From Collinsella aerofaciens (GTDB taxonomy: Bacteria > Actinomycetota > Coriobacteriia > Coriobacteriales > Coriobacteriaceae): DNA of 13,579 nt. Location: NCBI RefSeq assembly GCF_901212495.1, contig NZ_CAAKNY010000006.1, positions 1 through 13,579 on the forward strand. The letters are read 5' to 3'. The notes below the pieces were generated by a model that was given only the letters and a program-made list of their open reading frames with translations, did not search any database and was not told the DNA's origin. The position numbers and the translations under genes are program-made. Below are positions 1 through 7,562 of the stretch, one piece after another. Positions within the stretch are counted from its first letter, which is position 1. Every line of letters begins with the position of its first letter.

Positions 1-193
1 CCTTGCCTTTTTCATGCCAACTTGTTCGCTTTGGGTGGCGCTCGCTGGCTTTGCCAAAACATCGACGGCTACGTGCCTTGGGCTCTAGTGACCAAGGCCC
101 CTACATCTGTAACGAGTTGCTTACGCATCTCCAGGGTTCTCCGTACTATCATGAATCAGATTGAATAGAGATGATGATAGGGAGCGCCTTTTT
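1..193 (+). other. Upstream region of the ABC operon, with an open frame from the left edge
   Basis: No gene can be named here. Reading frame 1 is open from base 1 to a TAG at 166-168 (about 55 codons, ending in MNQIE), so it could be the 3' end of an upstream gene cut by the window edge. Its third codon positions are clearly less GC-rich than those of the following genes and no domain is recognisable; a second frame is also open for most of the stretch. An inverted repeat GCCTTGG (75-81) / CCAAGGC (92-98) with a 10-nt loop is present and lacks a following T-run. No convincing -35/-10 pair was found. Confidence 0.25.
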
Positions 194-2065
194 ATGATTG
201 AGCTGCTCAGGCGTTTAGGTGGTAAGTATCGCCGGTATATGGTGATTGGCCCTGCATGCAAGCTGATCGAAGTGATCTTCGACCTGCTGACGCCGCTGGT
301 GATTGCCCAGATGATCGATAAAGGTATCGGTGCGCACGACGTGAGTGCCGTCGTCCACTACGGCATGGTGCTCGCCGCCATGGCCGTTATCGGCATCTCG
401 TTTACGCTCGTCTGCCAAAAGATGGCGGCGCTCACCTCGCAGGGCATGGGCACCGACATTCGCGGCGCTCTCTACAAGCACATCAACAAGCTGAGCTATG
501 CTGAGCTCGATCGCTTTGGCACGCCGTCGCTCATCACGCGCATTACCAACGACGTCAACCAGGTGCAGCTTGCCGTGGCGCTGGGCGTACGTATGCTCAT
601 CCGCTGGCCTTTCCTGGCGGTGGGCTCCATGGTCGCGGCCCTTGCCATCGACCTTAAGCTCGGCATGATCTTTTTGATTTGCACGCCCGCCATCGGCCTG
701 GTGTTTTGGTTTGTCATGGCGCGCTGCATCCCGTACTACAAACAGCTGCAGGCAAAGCTCGATCGCATCGCGCTTATTTGCCGCGAGGGACTTTCGGGCG
801 CCCGCGTGGTCCGGGCGTTTGTGCGCGAGGGTCACGAGCGTGGGCGTTTTGCCCAGGCGGCCGATGACCAGGCGCGTGTCGCAATCGCGGTGGGCAAGCT
901 CTCGTCGATTCTCAACCCCGTCACGTTTTTGGTGATGAACCTGGGCGTGTGCGCCATCCTGTGGGTGGGCGGCGTCCAGGTCAACGTGGGCGAGCTCACG
1001 CAGGGCCAGGTCATGGCGTTCGTCAACTACATGACGCAGACCCTGACCTCCATCGTGTATGTCGCCAACCTGGTCGTGGTCTTTACCAAGGCGAGCGCCA
1101 GTGCGTCGCGTCTCAACGAGGTGCTCAATTGCGTGCCGAGCATTACCGACGAGGGCAACCAGCCGATTGCGCTGCCCGAGCCGACCGCGATGGGCAACGC
1201 TGTTCCGGTCCCCGCGCTGAGCTTGAGCCATGCGAGCTTCTCCTTTGGCGCGGGCGCCGCCAACGCCGTCAATGACGTGACCCTGGAGCTGCCGCTGGGC
1301 AAAACGCTCGGCATTATCGGCGGCACGGGTAGCGGTAAGTCGACGCTCGTCTCGCTCATCCCGCGCCTGTACGACACGGGCGCTGGCGGCGTGAGCGTAA
1401 TGGGTGCCGATGTGCGAGCCTGGCCGCTCGATCAGCTGCGCCGCGTGGTTGCGACCGTCCCGCAGCGCGCGTCGCTCGTGAGCGGCACCATCCGCAGCAA
1501 CCTGACCTGGCGTGACGAGTCGGCGACCGACGAGGAGCTCTGGGCGGCGCTCGATATGGCGCAAGCGAGCGAGTTCGTGCGCAACAAGCCGCAGGGGCTC
1601 GACGCCCCGGTCGAGGCGGAAGGCAAGAACTTCAGCGGCGGTCAGCGCCAGCGCCTGACCATTGCGCGTGCCCTGGTGGGCTCGCCGCAGATTCTGATTA
1701 TGGATGACTCCGCCTCGGCGCTCGACTTTAAGACCGACGCGGCGCTTCGCCACGCCATCCGCGAGCGCAGCGTACGCGGTGCCGCCGCGGGCGGGCTCCC
1801 GCTGACCACGGTGATCGTGAGCCAGCGCGTCTCGACCGTGCGCGATGCCGACGTGATCTGCGTGCTCGACCACGGCTCGGTCGCGGGCCTGGGTACGCAC
1901 GACGAGCTGTACGCAAGCTGCCAACTCTATCGCGAGATTTGCCAATCGCAGCTTCGTCGCGAGGAGCTCGAGGGTCAGCAGGGGAGCGTGACGCCCGTGT
2001 CCGTCCCAAGTCCCGCGTCCGCCCCGGCTGCCCCGGAATCCACTTGCGCAAAGGAGGGCTGCTAA
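194..2065 (+). CDS. ABC exporter half-transporter, degenerate-site subunit (permease plus ATPase)
   Basis: Predicted 623-aa type I ABC exporter subunit: a six-helix membrane domain at about residues 15-300 fused to a nucleotide-binding domain from about 340. Visible motifs are Walker A GGTGSGKST (376-384), signature FSGGQ (480-484), Walker B ILIMDD (D504, D505) and switch-loop SQR (Q544). The Walker B catalytic Glu is replaced by Asp and the switch-loop His by Gln, as in degenerate-site subunits of heterodimeric exporters. The C-terminal tail of about 30 residues is Pro/Ala/Ser-rich and unlike the family core. I chose ATG 194 because GGGAG lies 9 nt upstream; an in-frame TTG at 161 would add 11 residues but has no clear ribosome-binding site. 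The stop directly abuts the next start. The substrate (drug, peptide or lipid) cannot be told from sequence. Confidence 0.93.
   Translation: MIELLRRLGGKYRRYMVIGPACKLIEVIFDLLTPLVIAQMIDKGIGAHDVSAVVHYGMVLAAMAVIGISFTLVCQKMAALTSQGMGTDIRGALYKHINKLSYAELDRFGTPSLITRITNDVNQVQLAVALGVRMLIRWPFLAVGSMVAALAIDLKLGMIFLICTPAIGLVFWFVMARCIPYYKQLQAKLDRIALICREGLSGARVVRAFVREGHERGRFAQAADDQARVAIAVGKLSSILNPVTFLVMNLGVCAILWVGGVQVNVGELTQGQVMAFVNYMTQTLTSIVYVANLVVVFTKASASASRLNEVLNCVPSITDEGNQPIALPEPTAMGNAVPVPALSLSHASFSFGAGAANAVNDVTLELPLGKTLGIIGGTGSGKSTLVSLIPRLYDTGAGGVSVMGADVRAWPLDQLRRVVATVPQRASLVSGTIRSNLTWRDESATDEELWAALDMAQASEFVRNKPQGLDAPVEAEGKNFSGGQRQRLTIARALVGSPQILIMDDSASALDFKTDAALRHAIRERSVRGAAAGGLPLTTVIVSQRVSTVRDADVICVLDHGSVAGLGTHDELYASCQLYREICQSQLRREELEGQQGSVTPVSVPSPASAPAAPESTCAKEGC
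2051..2058 (+). promoter_or_regulatory. Ribosome-binding site of the second ABC subunit, inside the first gene
   Basis: AAGGAGGG lies 7 nt before ATG 2066 and is also read as the last codons of the upstream subunit. The stop TAA (2063-2065) touches the next ATG, which fits translational coupling of the two subunits. Confidence 0.85.
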
Positions 2066-3925
2066 ATGAATCCGTATACTTCTTCCGGTTCGGTCGCCAC
2101 GATGACGGCCAACGTGTCCGGCAACGATAGCCTCAGCGACTTGGGTGATGGCCCGCGTCAGCCCGGCGACCCCGAGCGCTACCCCGTGAGCGTGGTAACT
2201 CGCCGCCTACTGGGCTACGTCCGTCCGCACCGCGTCTCGTTTGCGGCGTCGTTTGTGAGCGCCGCCATCTCGGTGATCTTGCAGCTCTACACGCCCATCC
2301 TCATTGGCGAGGGCATCGACCTCATCGTCGCGGCGGGTCAGGTGGACTTCGACGCCTTGCTGCCGCTTGTTACCAAACTCGCCCTCGTCGTGGTGGGGGC
2401 CGCGGCCTTCCAGTGGCTGCAAGGCTATTGCGTCAACCGCCTGTCCTACGAGACGGTGCGCGACATGCGCGTGGAGGCAAGCGACAAACTTAGCCGTATG
2501 CCGCTCAGCTTTATCGACGGCCATGCCCACGGCGACCTCATGAGCCGTGTGGTCAACGACGTCGATCAGGTGGGTGACGGCCTGCTGCAGGGCTTTACGC
2601 AGCTCTTTACCGGCGCTATTACCATCGTTGGCACGCTCGCATTTATGCTCTCCATCAACCTGACCATGACGCTTGTGGTGGTGCTCGTCACGCCGCTTTC
2701 CATCTTTGCGGCCGGTGCCATCGCCAAGCTTTCCAATAAGAGCTTCACTGCTCAACAGCGCATCCAGGGCCAACTCGGCGGTCATATCGAGGAGTATGTG
2801 GGTGAGCAAAAGCTCGTGGACGCCTTCGCCTACGGCCCGCACGCTCAACAGCGCTTCGATGTCCTCAACGCCGAGCTCTATACGGCGGGCGAGCGCGCGC
2901 AGTTTATGGGTTCGCTTTCCAACCCCGGAACGCGCTTTATCAATAACATCATCTACGCCGTGGTCGCCGTGATCGGCTGCGCGGGCGTGATCACAGGCGT
3001 GCCCGCGACGCTCACGGTGGGCGGCGTGCAGATCTTCCTGTCCTACGCCAACCAGTACACTAAGCCGTTCAACGAGGTCACGAACGTCATCACGCAGATC
3101 CAGACCGCGTACGCCTCGGCGCGCCGCATGTTCGCGTTGCTCGATGCGTGCGAACAGGAGCCCGACGCTGTGGATGCCATTGAACTCGCCGCCCCGAAGG
3201 GCGAGGTTTCGTTTGAGCATGTGGACTTTAGCTATGTGCCCGATCGCAAACTGTTGCAGGATATCTGCATCGACGCCAAGCCCGGTATGCGCATTGCCCT
3301 CGTCGGTCCCACGGGCTGTGGCAAGACGACGCTCATCAACCTGCTGCTACGCTTTTACGATATCGATGCTGGGCGCATCGCGGTCGATAGTCGCTCCTCG
3401 CGTGACTACACGCGTGCGAGCCTGCGCCGCGCCTTTGGCATGGTGCTGCAGGACACCTGGCTGTTTGAGGGCACGGTGGCCGAAAACATTGCCTACGGTT
3501 GCCCCGATGCCACGCGCGAGCAGATTGTCGAGGCCGCCAAGCGCGCTCATGCGCATAAGTTTATCGTGCAGCTGCCAGGCGGCTACGATACGGTGATCGG
3601 CGAGGGCGGCGGCACGTTTAGCCAGGGTCAAAAACAGCTGCTGTGCATCGCGCGCGTCATGCTCACCGACCCGGCCATCTTGCTGCTGGACGAGGCGACC
3701 TCGAGCATCGATACCCGCACCGAGCTGCAGGTGCAGGCGGCATTCGACGAGCTCATGGCTGGCCGCACCAGCTTTGTCGTGGCACACCGCCTGTCGACGA
3801 TTCGCAACGCCGATTGCATCCTGGTAATGCGCGATGGCGAGATTATCGAGCGCGGCACGCACGATGAACTGCTCGCGACAGGCGGCTTTTACGCCGAGCT
3901 CTACCGCAGCCAATTCGCCCAGTAA
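2066..3925 (+). CDS. ABC exporter half-transporter, consensus-site subunit (permease plus ATPase)
   Basis: 619-aa type I ABC exporter subunit, predicted partner of the gene immediately upstream. A soluble N-terminal extension of about 45 residues precedes a six-helix membrane domain (about 50-335) and an ATPase domain (about 375-615). Walker A is GPTGCGKTT (414-422), Walker B ILLLDE (D542, E543) and the switch-loop AHR has its His (H574), so catalytic residues are intact. The signature, however, is FSQGQ (518-522) in place of the usual SGGQ form. In a head-to-tail dimer this altered signature would face the degenerate Walker B of the partner, giving one dead and one live ATP site. The start is fixed by a strong AAGGAGGG 7 nt upstream and by the abutting stop of the first subunit. 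No T-run terminator follows. Substrate unknown. Confidence 0.95.
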   Translation: MNPYTSSGSVATMTANVSGNDSLSDLGDGPRQPGDPERYPVSVVTRRLLGYVRPHRVSFAASFVSAAISVILQLYTPILIGEGIDLIVAAGQVDFDALLPLVTKLALVVVGAAAFQWLQGYCVNRLSYETVRDMRVEASDKLSRMPLSFIDGHAHGDLMSRVVNDVDQVGDGLLQGFTQLFTGAITIVGTLAFMLSINLTMTLVVVLVTPLSIFAAGAIAKLSNKSFTAQQRIQGQLGGHIEEYVGEQKLVDAFAYGPHAQQRFDVLNAELYTAGERAQFMGSLSNPGTRFINNIIYAVVAVIGCAGVITGVPATLTVGGVQIFLSYANQYTKPFNEVTNVITQIQTAYASARRMFALLDACEQEPDAVDAIELAAPKGEVSFEHVDFSYVPDRKLLQDICIDAKPGMRIALVGPTGCGKTTLINLLLRFYDIDAGRIAVDSRSSRDYTRASLRRAFGMVLQDTWLFEGTVAENIAYGCPDATREQIVEAAKRAHAHKFIVQLPGGYDTVIGEGGGTFSQGQKQLLCIARVMLTDPAILLLDEATSSIDTRTELQVQAAFDELMAGRTSFVVAHRLSTIRNADCILVMRDGEIIERGTHDELLATGGFYAELYRSQFAQ

Positions 3926-3930
3926 GCAAG

Positions 3931-3980
3931 ACGTGGGGCAAATGAATCAATCGGCAGACGGTGGTTTACATCTGCCACGT
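3931..3980. repeat. Nested short inverted repeats after the ABC operon
   Basis: ACGTGG (3931-3936) is mirrored by CCACGT (3975-3980), and GGCAGA (3953-3958) by TCTGCC (3971-3976). No T-run follows, so this is not a standard intrinsic terminator. It overlaps the candidate promoter of the next gene and could be an operator or chance. Confidence 0.3.
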
Positions 3981-3992
3981 TAGTACTAAGAT
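3965..3992 (+). promoter_or_regulatory. Candidate sigma-70-type promoter of the flavodoxin gene
   Basis: TTTACA (3965-3970, 5/6 to the -35 consensus) is followed after 16 nt by TAAGAT (3987-3992, 4/6 to the -10 consensus). The surrounding 80 bases are notably AT-richer than the genes, and the start codon lies about 60 nt downstream. Confidence 0.45.
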
Positions 3993-4051
3993 ATTCATCT
4001 AATAAATTGCATTAGTGGCTTTAGTTTTGGGGGAAACGAGGCAACGTGACT

Positions 4052-4603
4052 ATGACGTGCTCTTTGGTGGTCAACAGCAAGAGCGGTAATACCAGGATGG
4101 TTTCGGGCGCGATCAAGCGCGCCCTACAGGCTGCGGGTGTCGAGTTTGTCCATGCCGCGGCGTTGAGCGACGATGCGGATGCAGATCAGGTTGCACTCGA
4201 GGCGCAGGGCGCCTGCGCGGCCGACATGGTGCTCGTCGGTTTTTGGTGCGACAAGGGCGCATGCACGCCTTCGGTCGCGGCGTTGCTCTCCGCCTTGCAC
4301 GGCAAGCGCGTCTTTCTGTTTGGTACCTGCGGTTTTGGTGCCAATCAGAAATATTACCAGCAGATTATCGATCGTGTGACCTCCAATTTGGCCGATGATG
4401 CCGAGCTGGTGGGCTGGGCAATGTGCCAGGGCAAGATGGGTCCCGCGGTCAAGCAACGCTACGAGGCCATGCTCGAGCAGGATCCCGACAACGCCCGCGC
4501 TAAGTTGCTGCTCGACAACTGGGTCGCCGCAAAGGACCATCCCACTAAGGGGGATTTGGACAATATGGCGGCAGCCGCCAAGAAGGCCGTACTGGGCGAG
4601 TAG
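4052..4603 (+). CDS. Flavodoxin family protein, BilS-like
   Basis: Small (183 aa) soluble flavodoxin-fold protein expected to bind FMN and carry electrons. The phosphate-binding loop is SKSGNTR (residues 9-15), followed by the second strand-loop LVGFWCDKGAC (61-71), the strand RVFLFGTCGFG (86-96) and WAMCQGKMGP (122-131). The GFW-DKG and CQGK signatures and the HP-KGDLDN stretch near the C terminus recall the BilS flavodoxins associated with bilirubin reductase BilR. That subfamily call is from memory and moderate; no BilR-type reductase lies in this window. Start: ATG 4052 has GAGG 10 nt upstream, while an in-frame GTG at 4046 would add two residues at a spacing of only 4 nt. The gene looks monocistronic, with a candidate promoter at 3965-3992 and a terminator at 4645-4673. 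Confidence 0.85.
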   Translation: MTCSLVVNSKSGNTRMVSGAIKRALQAAGVEFVHAAALSDDADADQVALEAQGACAADMVLVGFWCDKGACTPSVAALLSALHGKRVFLFGTCGFGANQKYYQQIIDRVTSNLADDAELVGWAMCQGKMGPAVKQRYEAMLEQDPDNARAKLLLDNWVAAKDHPTKGDLDNMAAAAKKAVLGE

Positions 4604-4644
4604 CTCGCTGCTCGTGGTGCCGAGCGTCCTATAATACAAGTGTG

Positions 4645-4673
4645 AAAGCCTCGAAATTCTCGAGGCTTTTTTC
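4645..4673 (+). terminator. Intrinsic terminator after the flavodoxin gene
   Basis: AAGCCTCGA (4646-4654) pairs perfectly with TCGAGGCTT (4660-4668) around a 5-nt loop; one more A-T pair is possible at the base. The right arm runs into a T-rich tract to 4673. A TATAAT hexamer at 4630-4635 lies just upstream, without a recognisable -35. Confidence 0.85.
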
Positions 4674-4707
4674 TTGACACTCGTGGGTGCAACCGTGGCA
4701 AGCGTTT

Positions 4708-4730
4708 GGGGTGACATTTTATATCACCCC
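4708..4730. repeat. Short perfect inverted repeat in the gene-free stretch
   Basis: GGGGTGA (4708-4714) and TCACCCC (4724-4730) form a perfect dyad around an AT-rich 9-nt centre. It has the size of an operator or a small stem-loop. No gene start follows on either strand nearby. CCGTC (4741-4745) / GACGG (4749-4753) forms another small stem just downstream. Confidence 0.4.
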
Positions 4731-4788
4731 GATGACGAGGCCGTCTTGGACGGCACGCTCGCATGCGCTCGCTGGATGTATTCAGAGT

Positions 4789-4989
4789 GGGACGGGCTTT
4801 CCGGATGGGCGGGCTCTCGGAAACTGTGTCCCGGAATTAAGGCTTGGAATGGGATGCACTTTCCGGTTGAGAGCCTTAGCGGAAAGTGCGACCCGGAATT
4901 TACTCTTGAAGTGGGATGCGCTTTCCCAACAGGCCCTCAAGCGGAAACTGCATCCCACTCCGAACGTGAATTCTGGGACACGGTTTCCG
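4789..4989. repeat. Array of seven 15-bp arms in alternating orientation, 62-bp period
   Basis: Arms matching GGGAYRCRSTTTCCG occur at 4789, 4851, 4913 and 4975 (plus) and, reverse-complemented, at 4818, 4880 and 4942, each 15 bp. Spacing between starts is strictly 29, 33, 29, 33, 29, 33, giving a 62-bp period. Neighbouring arms can form three small hairpins, but the best matches are nested: 4818-4832 with 4975-4989 (14/15) and 4851-4865 with 4942-4956 (14/15). Their intervening segments also match imperfectly, so 4818-4989 reads as one long imperfect palindrome centred near 4903. Several frames are open through it on both strands, but 62 is not a multiple of 3, and no ribosome-binding site or domain supports a protein. 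It looks like a non-coding BIME- or MITE-like repeat. Confidence 0.8.
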
Positions 4990-4994
4990 GATGC

Positions 4995-5019
4995 AAAAAA
5001 GGCCACATGACGTGGCCTT
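4995..5019 (-). terminator. Candidate intrinsic terminator on the minus strand
   Basis: AAGGCCAC (4999-5006) and GTGGCCTT (5012-5019) pair perfectly around a 5-nt loop. On the minus strand the stem ends in six T residues (A-run 4995-5000 on the plus strand). It would stop transcripts leaving the minus-strand gene that ends at 5226, about 200 nt further on. Confidence 0.65.
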
Positions 5020-5057
5020 CAACTTATATATGTTGCGGATGCTCTCATGAAAAGCCG

Positions 5058-5075
5058 CGCCTCAACACCGAGGCG
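5058..5075 (-). repeat. Short hairpin, possible weak minus-strand terminator
   Basis: CGCCTC (5058-5063) and GAGGCG (5070-5075) pair around a 6-nt loop. On the minus strand a short TTTT follows after four bases, so weak termination is possible. It abuts the left arm of the larger palindrome. Confidence 0.35.
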
Positions 5076-5205
5076 TCTGCCCGAGCGGCGCGGAACGTAA
5101 GGTTCATCGCGAGTTCCGCACGAGCCGGAGAGCACTTAATGTGCTCTCCGTGCGAGCGGGATTGTCCGAGCAGGGAACCTTACGTTCCGCGCCGCCCGGG
5201 CAGAC
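5075..5205. repeat. 131-bp nested palindrome with 31-bp arms
   Basis: The left arm 5075-5105 and right arm 5175-5205 are reverse complements at 30 of 31 positions; arms begin GTCTGCCCG and end AAGGTTC. Inside sits a second hairpin, GGAGAGCAC (5127-5135) / GTGCTCTCC (5141-5149), flanked by CGCAC (5117-5121) / GTGCG (5150-5154) with a one-sided bulge. It begins 20 nt past the stop codon of the minus-strand enzyme gene, so it would form the 3' end of that mRNA. No target-site duplication was evident at its ends. It could be a MITE-like insertion, a 3'-UTR structure or a regulatory RNA; it encodes no credible protein. Confidence 0.8.
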
Positions 5206-5225
5206 GAACCAGTTAAGACGTGCTG

Positions 5226-7526
5226 CTACTTGATCTTGGTTGTACCCGGCGCCAGGTTGGGGTCGGTCTCGTTGGCCTCGGTCTGGAAGTGCTCGGTGTA
5301 CACGTTCTTGCCGTCGCGGAACATCTCGTAGTACTGCATCTTGGCGTAATCCTCGCGTGCCTTGGTGGCGGCAGCGGCGGCGGCGTCGTCACCGGTGACG
5401 TTGGAGGAAAGCGCCCAGCGCAGGCTGGCGTCCTCGTAGCCCACGGAGTTGATGGCGGGCAGCGACTCGCGCAGCGTCATATGCGCCTTTTGATAGTCGG
5501 AAAGCGGGGCGCCGATCAGCTGCATCAGCTGGGTGGACAGGTAGTTGGTGGACAGGTCGTCGACCTCACTCGTCTGGTTGCAACCGGCAACGTCGTAGTT
5601 GGCCCAGATGATGTAGTCGGTCTGCCACAGACGTTCCTGGTGCGTGGCATCGTCCTCGCCGGTAAACCACTTGTCATTGAACTTGGACGGGAAGAACGGC
5701 TGGTGATCGCCCCAGAACACCACGACCACCTTGCGATCGAGCTTGCTCAGGGCGTTGAGGAAGTAGCGTAACGCCTGGTCGGACTGCTCGATGCACGAGA
5801 CATACTCGTCGACATCGGAGAGCGTGCCGTCCTCGACGGTCTTAGCGTCCAGGTCGGTCGTGTCGATATTCAGGTGCATCTGCTTGTCAACCGGCACCAG
5901 ACCCGTGTCGTAGCCCGAGTGGTTCTGCATGGTCACATCGAAGATGAACTGCGGATCGGCGTTCTGGTCGAGCAGCTCCAGAATCTTGTCGTAGGTCGCC
6001 TGGTCGGTCACCATGCCGCGCAGGGTATCGGCGCCCTGGAAATCGTTGATGGACAGGAACTTGTCAAAGCCAAAGTCCTTATAGACGTTCTCGCGGTTCC
6101 AGTTGGTGGCGTGGTTGGGGTGCATGGCCGTGGTGGAATATCCGAGCGACTTGAACTGCTCGGCAAGATTCTCGGTCGTCTCCATGTTGTAGATGGTATA
6201 GGGATAGACGCCCGACCCCAGGTTGGCCATGGAGTTACCGGTCATAAACTCAAACTCGGTATTGGCGGTGCCGCCGCCGTAGGCGCTCACGTAGAGCTTG
6301 CCGCGGCTGAGGCAGTTGGACAGGCTCTTAAAGTACTGCGGACCCTCGTAGCCGGCGTGCATGTTCTGGTAGATGGATAGGTCCGAGAAAGTCTCGTTCA
6401 TGATGGCGATGACCGTGGGCTTCTCGCTGTCGAACTGCTCCTTTGCGGCGGTGCGCTCGTTGCTCTTGGCGGCGTCGGACTTGTCGTAGGCCTTGGCGTA
6501 CTTTTTGAGCGTGGCCTTGGCATCGTCGACGGAGTAGTCGGCGGGTTTGGGCGGCTTGATGGACTGCGCTGCGCTAATGAAAGCGGGCAGGTAGCCCTCG
6601 CGCCAGTAGCTCTCGAGCGGACGCCAGGTGTAGACGGTGATGCCGAGGGTGTTGTAGTAGTCGACGAGCGTGACATGTGCGGTCACGCCGCCCAGGCACA
6701 GCACAGCCACGAGCAGGTTGGTGAGCAGCATACGCTTGGCGTTGGCGGCACCCTTCTGACGGTGCGGTGCTGCCAGGCCGGCGTACTCGCACAGCAGCAT
6801 GGCGATGGCGGTAAAGCCCATGGACAACACGCAGAACAGCGAGATCGAGAAGGTGTAGCCGTTGCCGGCGACCGCGGCGGCGGTGGAGATGGCCGAAAGG
6901 TCACCCGGCTGGATGGGCATGGATTTAAACGTGATGACGAAGAACTCGGCAATGCCCAGGATAAAGAGGGCAAAGGCTAGGGCCGCGGGAGCTGCGCCGT
7001 GGCGCTGGAATAGGAAGAACAGGCCGGTCATGAGCGTGGTGATGATGGCCCACTCGAGCAGGATGCACAGGGGGTAGACCCAGGTAAAGTCGTGGTTGGA
7101 CGAGACCTCCATGCCCAGCAGCGCAAAGACGCCGGCGAGCAGCAGGCACAAGACGGCGGCGACGAGCGGGCGGCCCACAAAGGCACCGCGCAGGCGGGCG
7201 AGCTTGCCGGTGGGTGCGGGGGCGTCGGTAGCAGCGAACGCGAAAACGCGCGGGGCGATGCGGTCGCGGGCGATGCTGGCCCAAGCGCAGCCGGTGAGAA
7301 TGGCATTGGTCAGGATGAGCATCACAAAGGCGAGCGGCTCGTTTTGGGCGACGAGGCCCACGGCGCCCCAAATAGTCAAAAAGACCTGGAACAGACCGAA
7401 GGCGACGCTCCAGGCGATAGCGCCCTTGGCAACGGTGCCCGACTGTGCCTTGACGGTCTTGATCTCACATAAAACAAAGTGGACGGTCGCCGCAAGACCG
7501 ACGAGCGAGATAGCGGCTGCAAACAT
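5226..7526 (-). CDS. LTA synthase/phosphoglycerol transferase family membrane enzyme (sulfatase fold)
   Basis: 766-aa polytopic protein. About eight hydrophobic segments fill residues 1-290, followed by a linker and an extracytoplasmic sulfatase-fold domain from about 370. Key residues match the LtaS family: E378 (in NETFSDL), catalytic T420 (in YGGGTANTEFE), R478 (in NWNRENVY), H536 (in MQNHSGY) and D607-H608 (in WGDHQPFF). Such enzymes transfer glycerol-phosphate from phosphatidylglycerol to a cell-surface glycan or polymer; the acceptor here is unknown. LtaS itself has five membrane spans, so this N terminus is larger. The minus-strand ATG at 7526 is chosen because TGAGGAG lies 7 nt upstream; an upstream in-frame GTG at 7541 would put that ribosome-binding site inside the gene. 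It is a single gene, convergent with the flavodoxin and divergent from the nitroreductase. Confidence 0.92.
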   Translation of the reverse strand: MFAAAISLVGLAATVHFVLCEIKTVKAQSGTVAKGAIAWSVAFGLFQVFLTIWGAVGLVAQNEPLAFVMLILTNAILTGCAWASIARDRIAPRVFAFAATDAPAPTGKLARLRGAFVGRPLVAAVLCLLLAGVFALLGMEVSSNHDFTWVYPLCILLEWAIITTLMTGLFFLFQRHGAAPAALAFALFILGIAEFFVITFKSMPIQPGDLSAISTAAAVAGNGYTFSISLFCVLSMGFTAIAMLLCEYAGLAAPHRQKGAANAKRMLLTNLLVAVLCLGGVTAHVTLVDYYNTLGITVYTWRPLESYWREGYLPAFISAAQSIKPPKPADYSVDDAKATLKKYAKAYDKSDAAKSNERTAAKEQFDSEKPTVIAIMNETFSDLSIYQNMHAGYEGPQYFKSLSNCLSRGKLYVSAYGGGTANTEFEFMTGNSMANLGSGVYPYTIYNMETTENLAEQFKSLGYSTTAMHPNHATNWNRENVYKDFGFDKFLSINDFQGADTLRGMVTDQATYDKILELLDQNADPQFIFDVTMQNHSGYDTGLVPVDKQMHLNIDTTDLDAKTVEDGTLSDVDEYVSCIEQSDQALRYFLNALSKLDRKVVVVFWGDHQPFFPSKFNDKWFTGEDDATHQERLWQTDYIIWANYDVAGCNQTSEVDDLSTNYLSTQLMQLIGAPLSDYQKAHMTLRESLPAINSVGYEDASLRWALSSNVTGDDAAAAAATKAREDYAKMQYYEMFRDGKNVYTEHFQTEANETDPNLAPGTTKIK

Positions 7527-7533
7527 GCTCAGA

Positions 7534-7538
7534 CTCCT
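7534..7538 (-). promoter_or_regulatory. Ribosome-binding site fixing the LTA-synthase-like start
   Basis: On the minus strand AGGAG occupies 7538-7534 and ATG starts at 7526, leaving 7 nt. This favours ATG 7526 over the in-frame GTG at 7541. Confidence 0.8.
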
Positions 7539-7562
7539 CACAAACTTAAAACCTACGAAAGC

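Noticed and set aside
215..1945. 576-codon open frame on the minus strand inside the first ABC gene
   Set aside because: It is a shadow of the strongly supported ABC subunit; its translation is rich in Arg, His and Ala with no domain, typical of antisense frames in GC-rich DNA.
4674..4679. Perfect TTGACA -35 hexamer
   Set aside because: No -10-like hexamer lies 16-18 nt downstream, and no gene follows on that strand.
4789..4989. CRISPR array
   Set aside because: Repeats are only 15 bp, alternate in orientation and vary in sequence; the spacers are partly complementary to each other, and no cas genes are present.
4674..5216. 180-codon open frame on the plus strand across the gene-free stretch, with other open frames on both strands
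   Set aside because: It runs through the hairpin array and palindromes, has no ribosome-binding site, no recognisable domain, and the 62-bp repeat period shifts frame. Openness is explained by high GC and few stops.
5020..5225. tRNA or rRNA-like gene in the palindromic stretch
   Set aside because: No cloverleaf, T-loop motif or CCA-type end could be placed; the pairing is fully explained by the nested inverted repeats.
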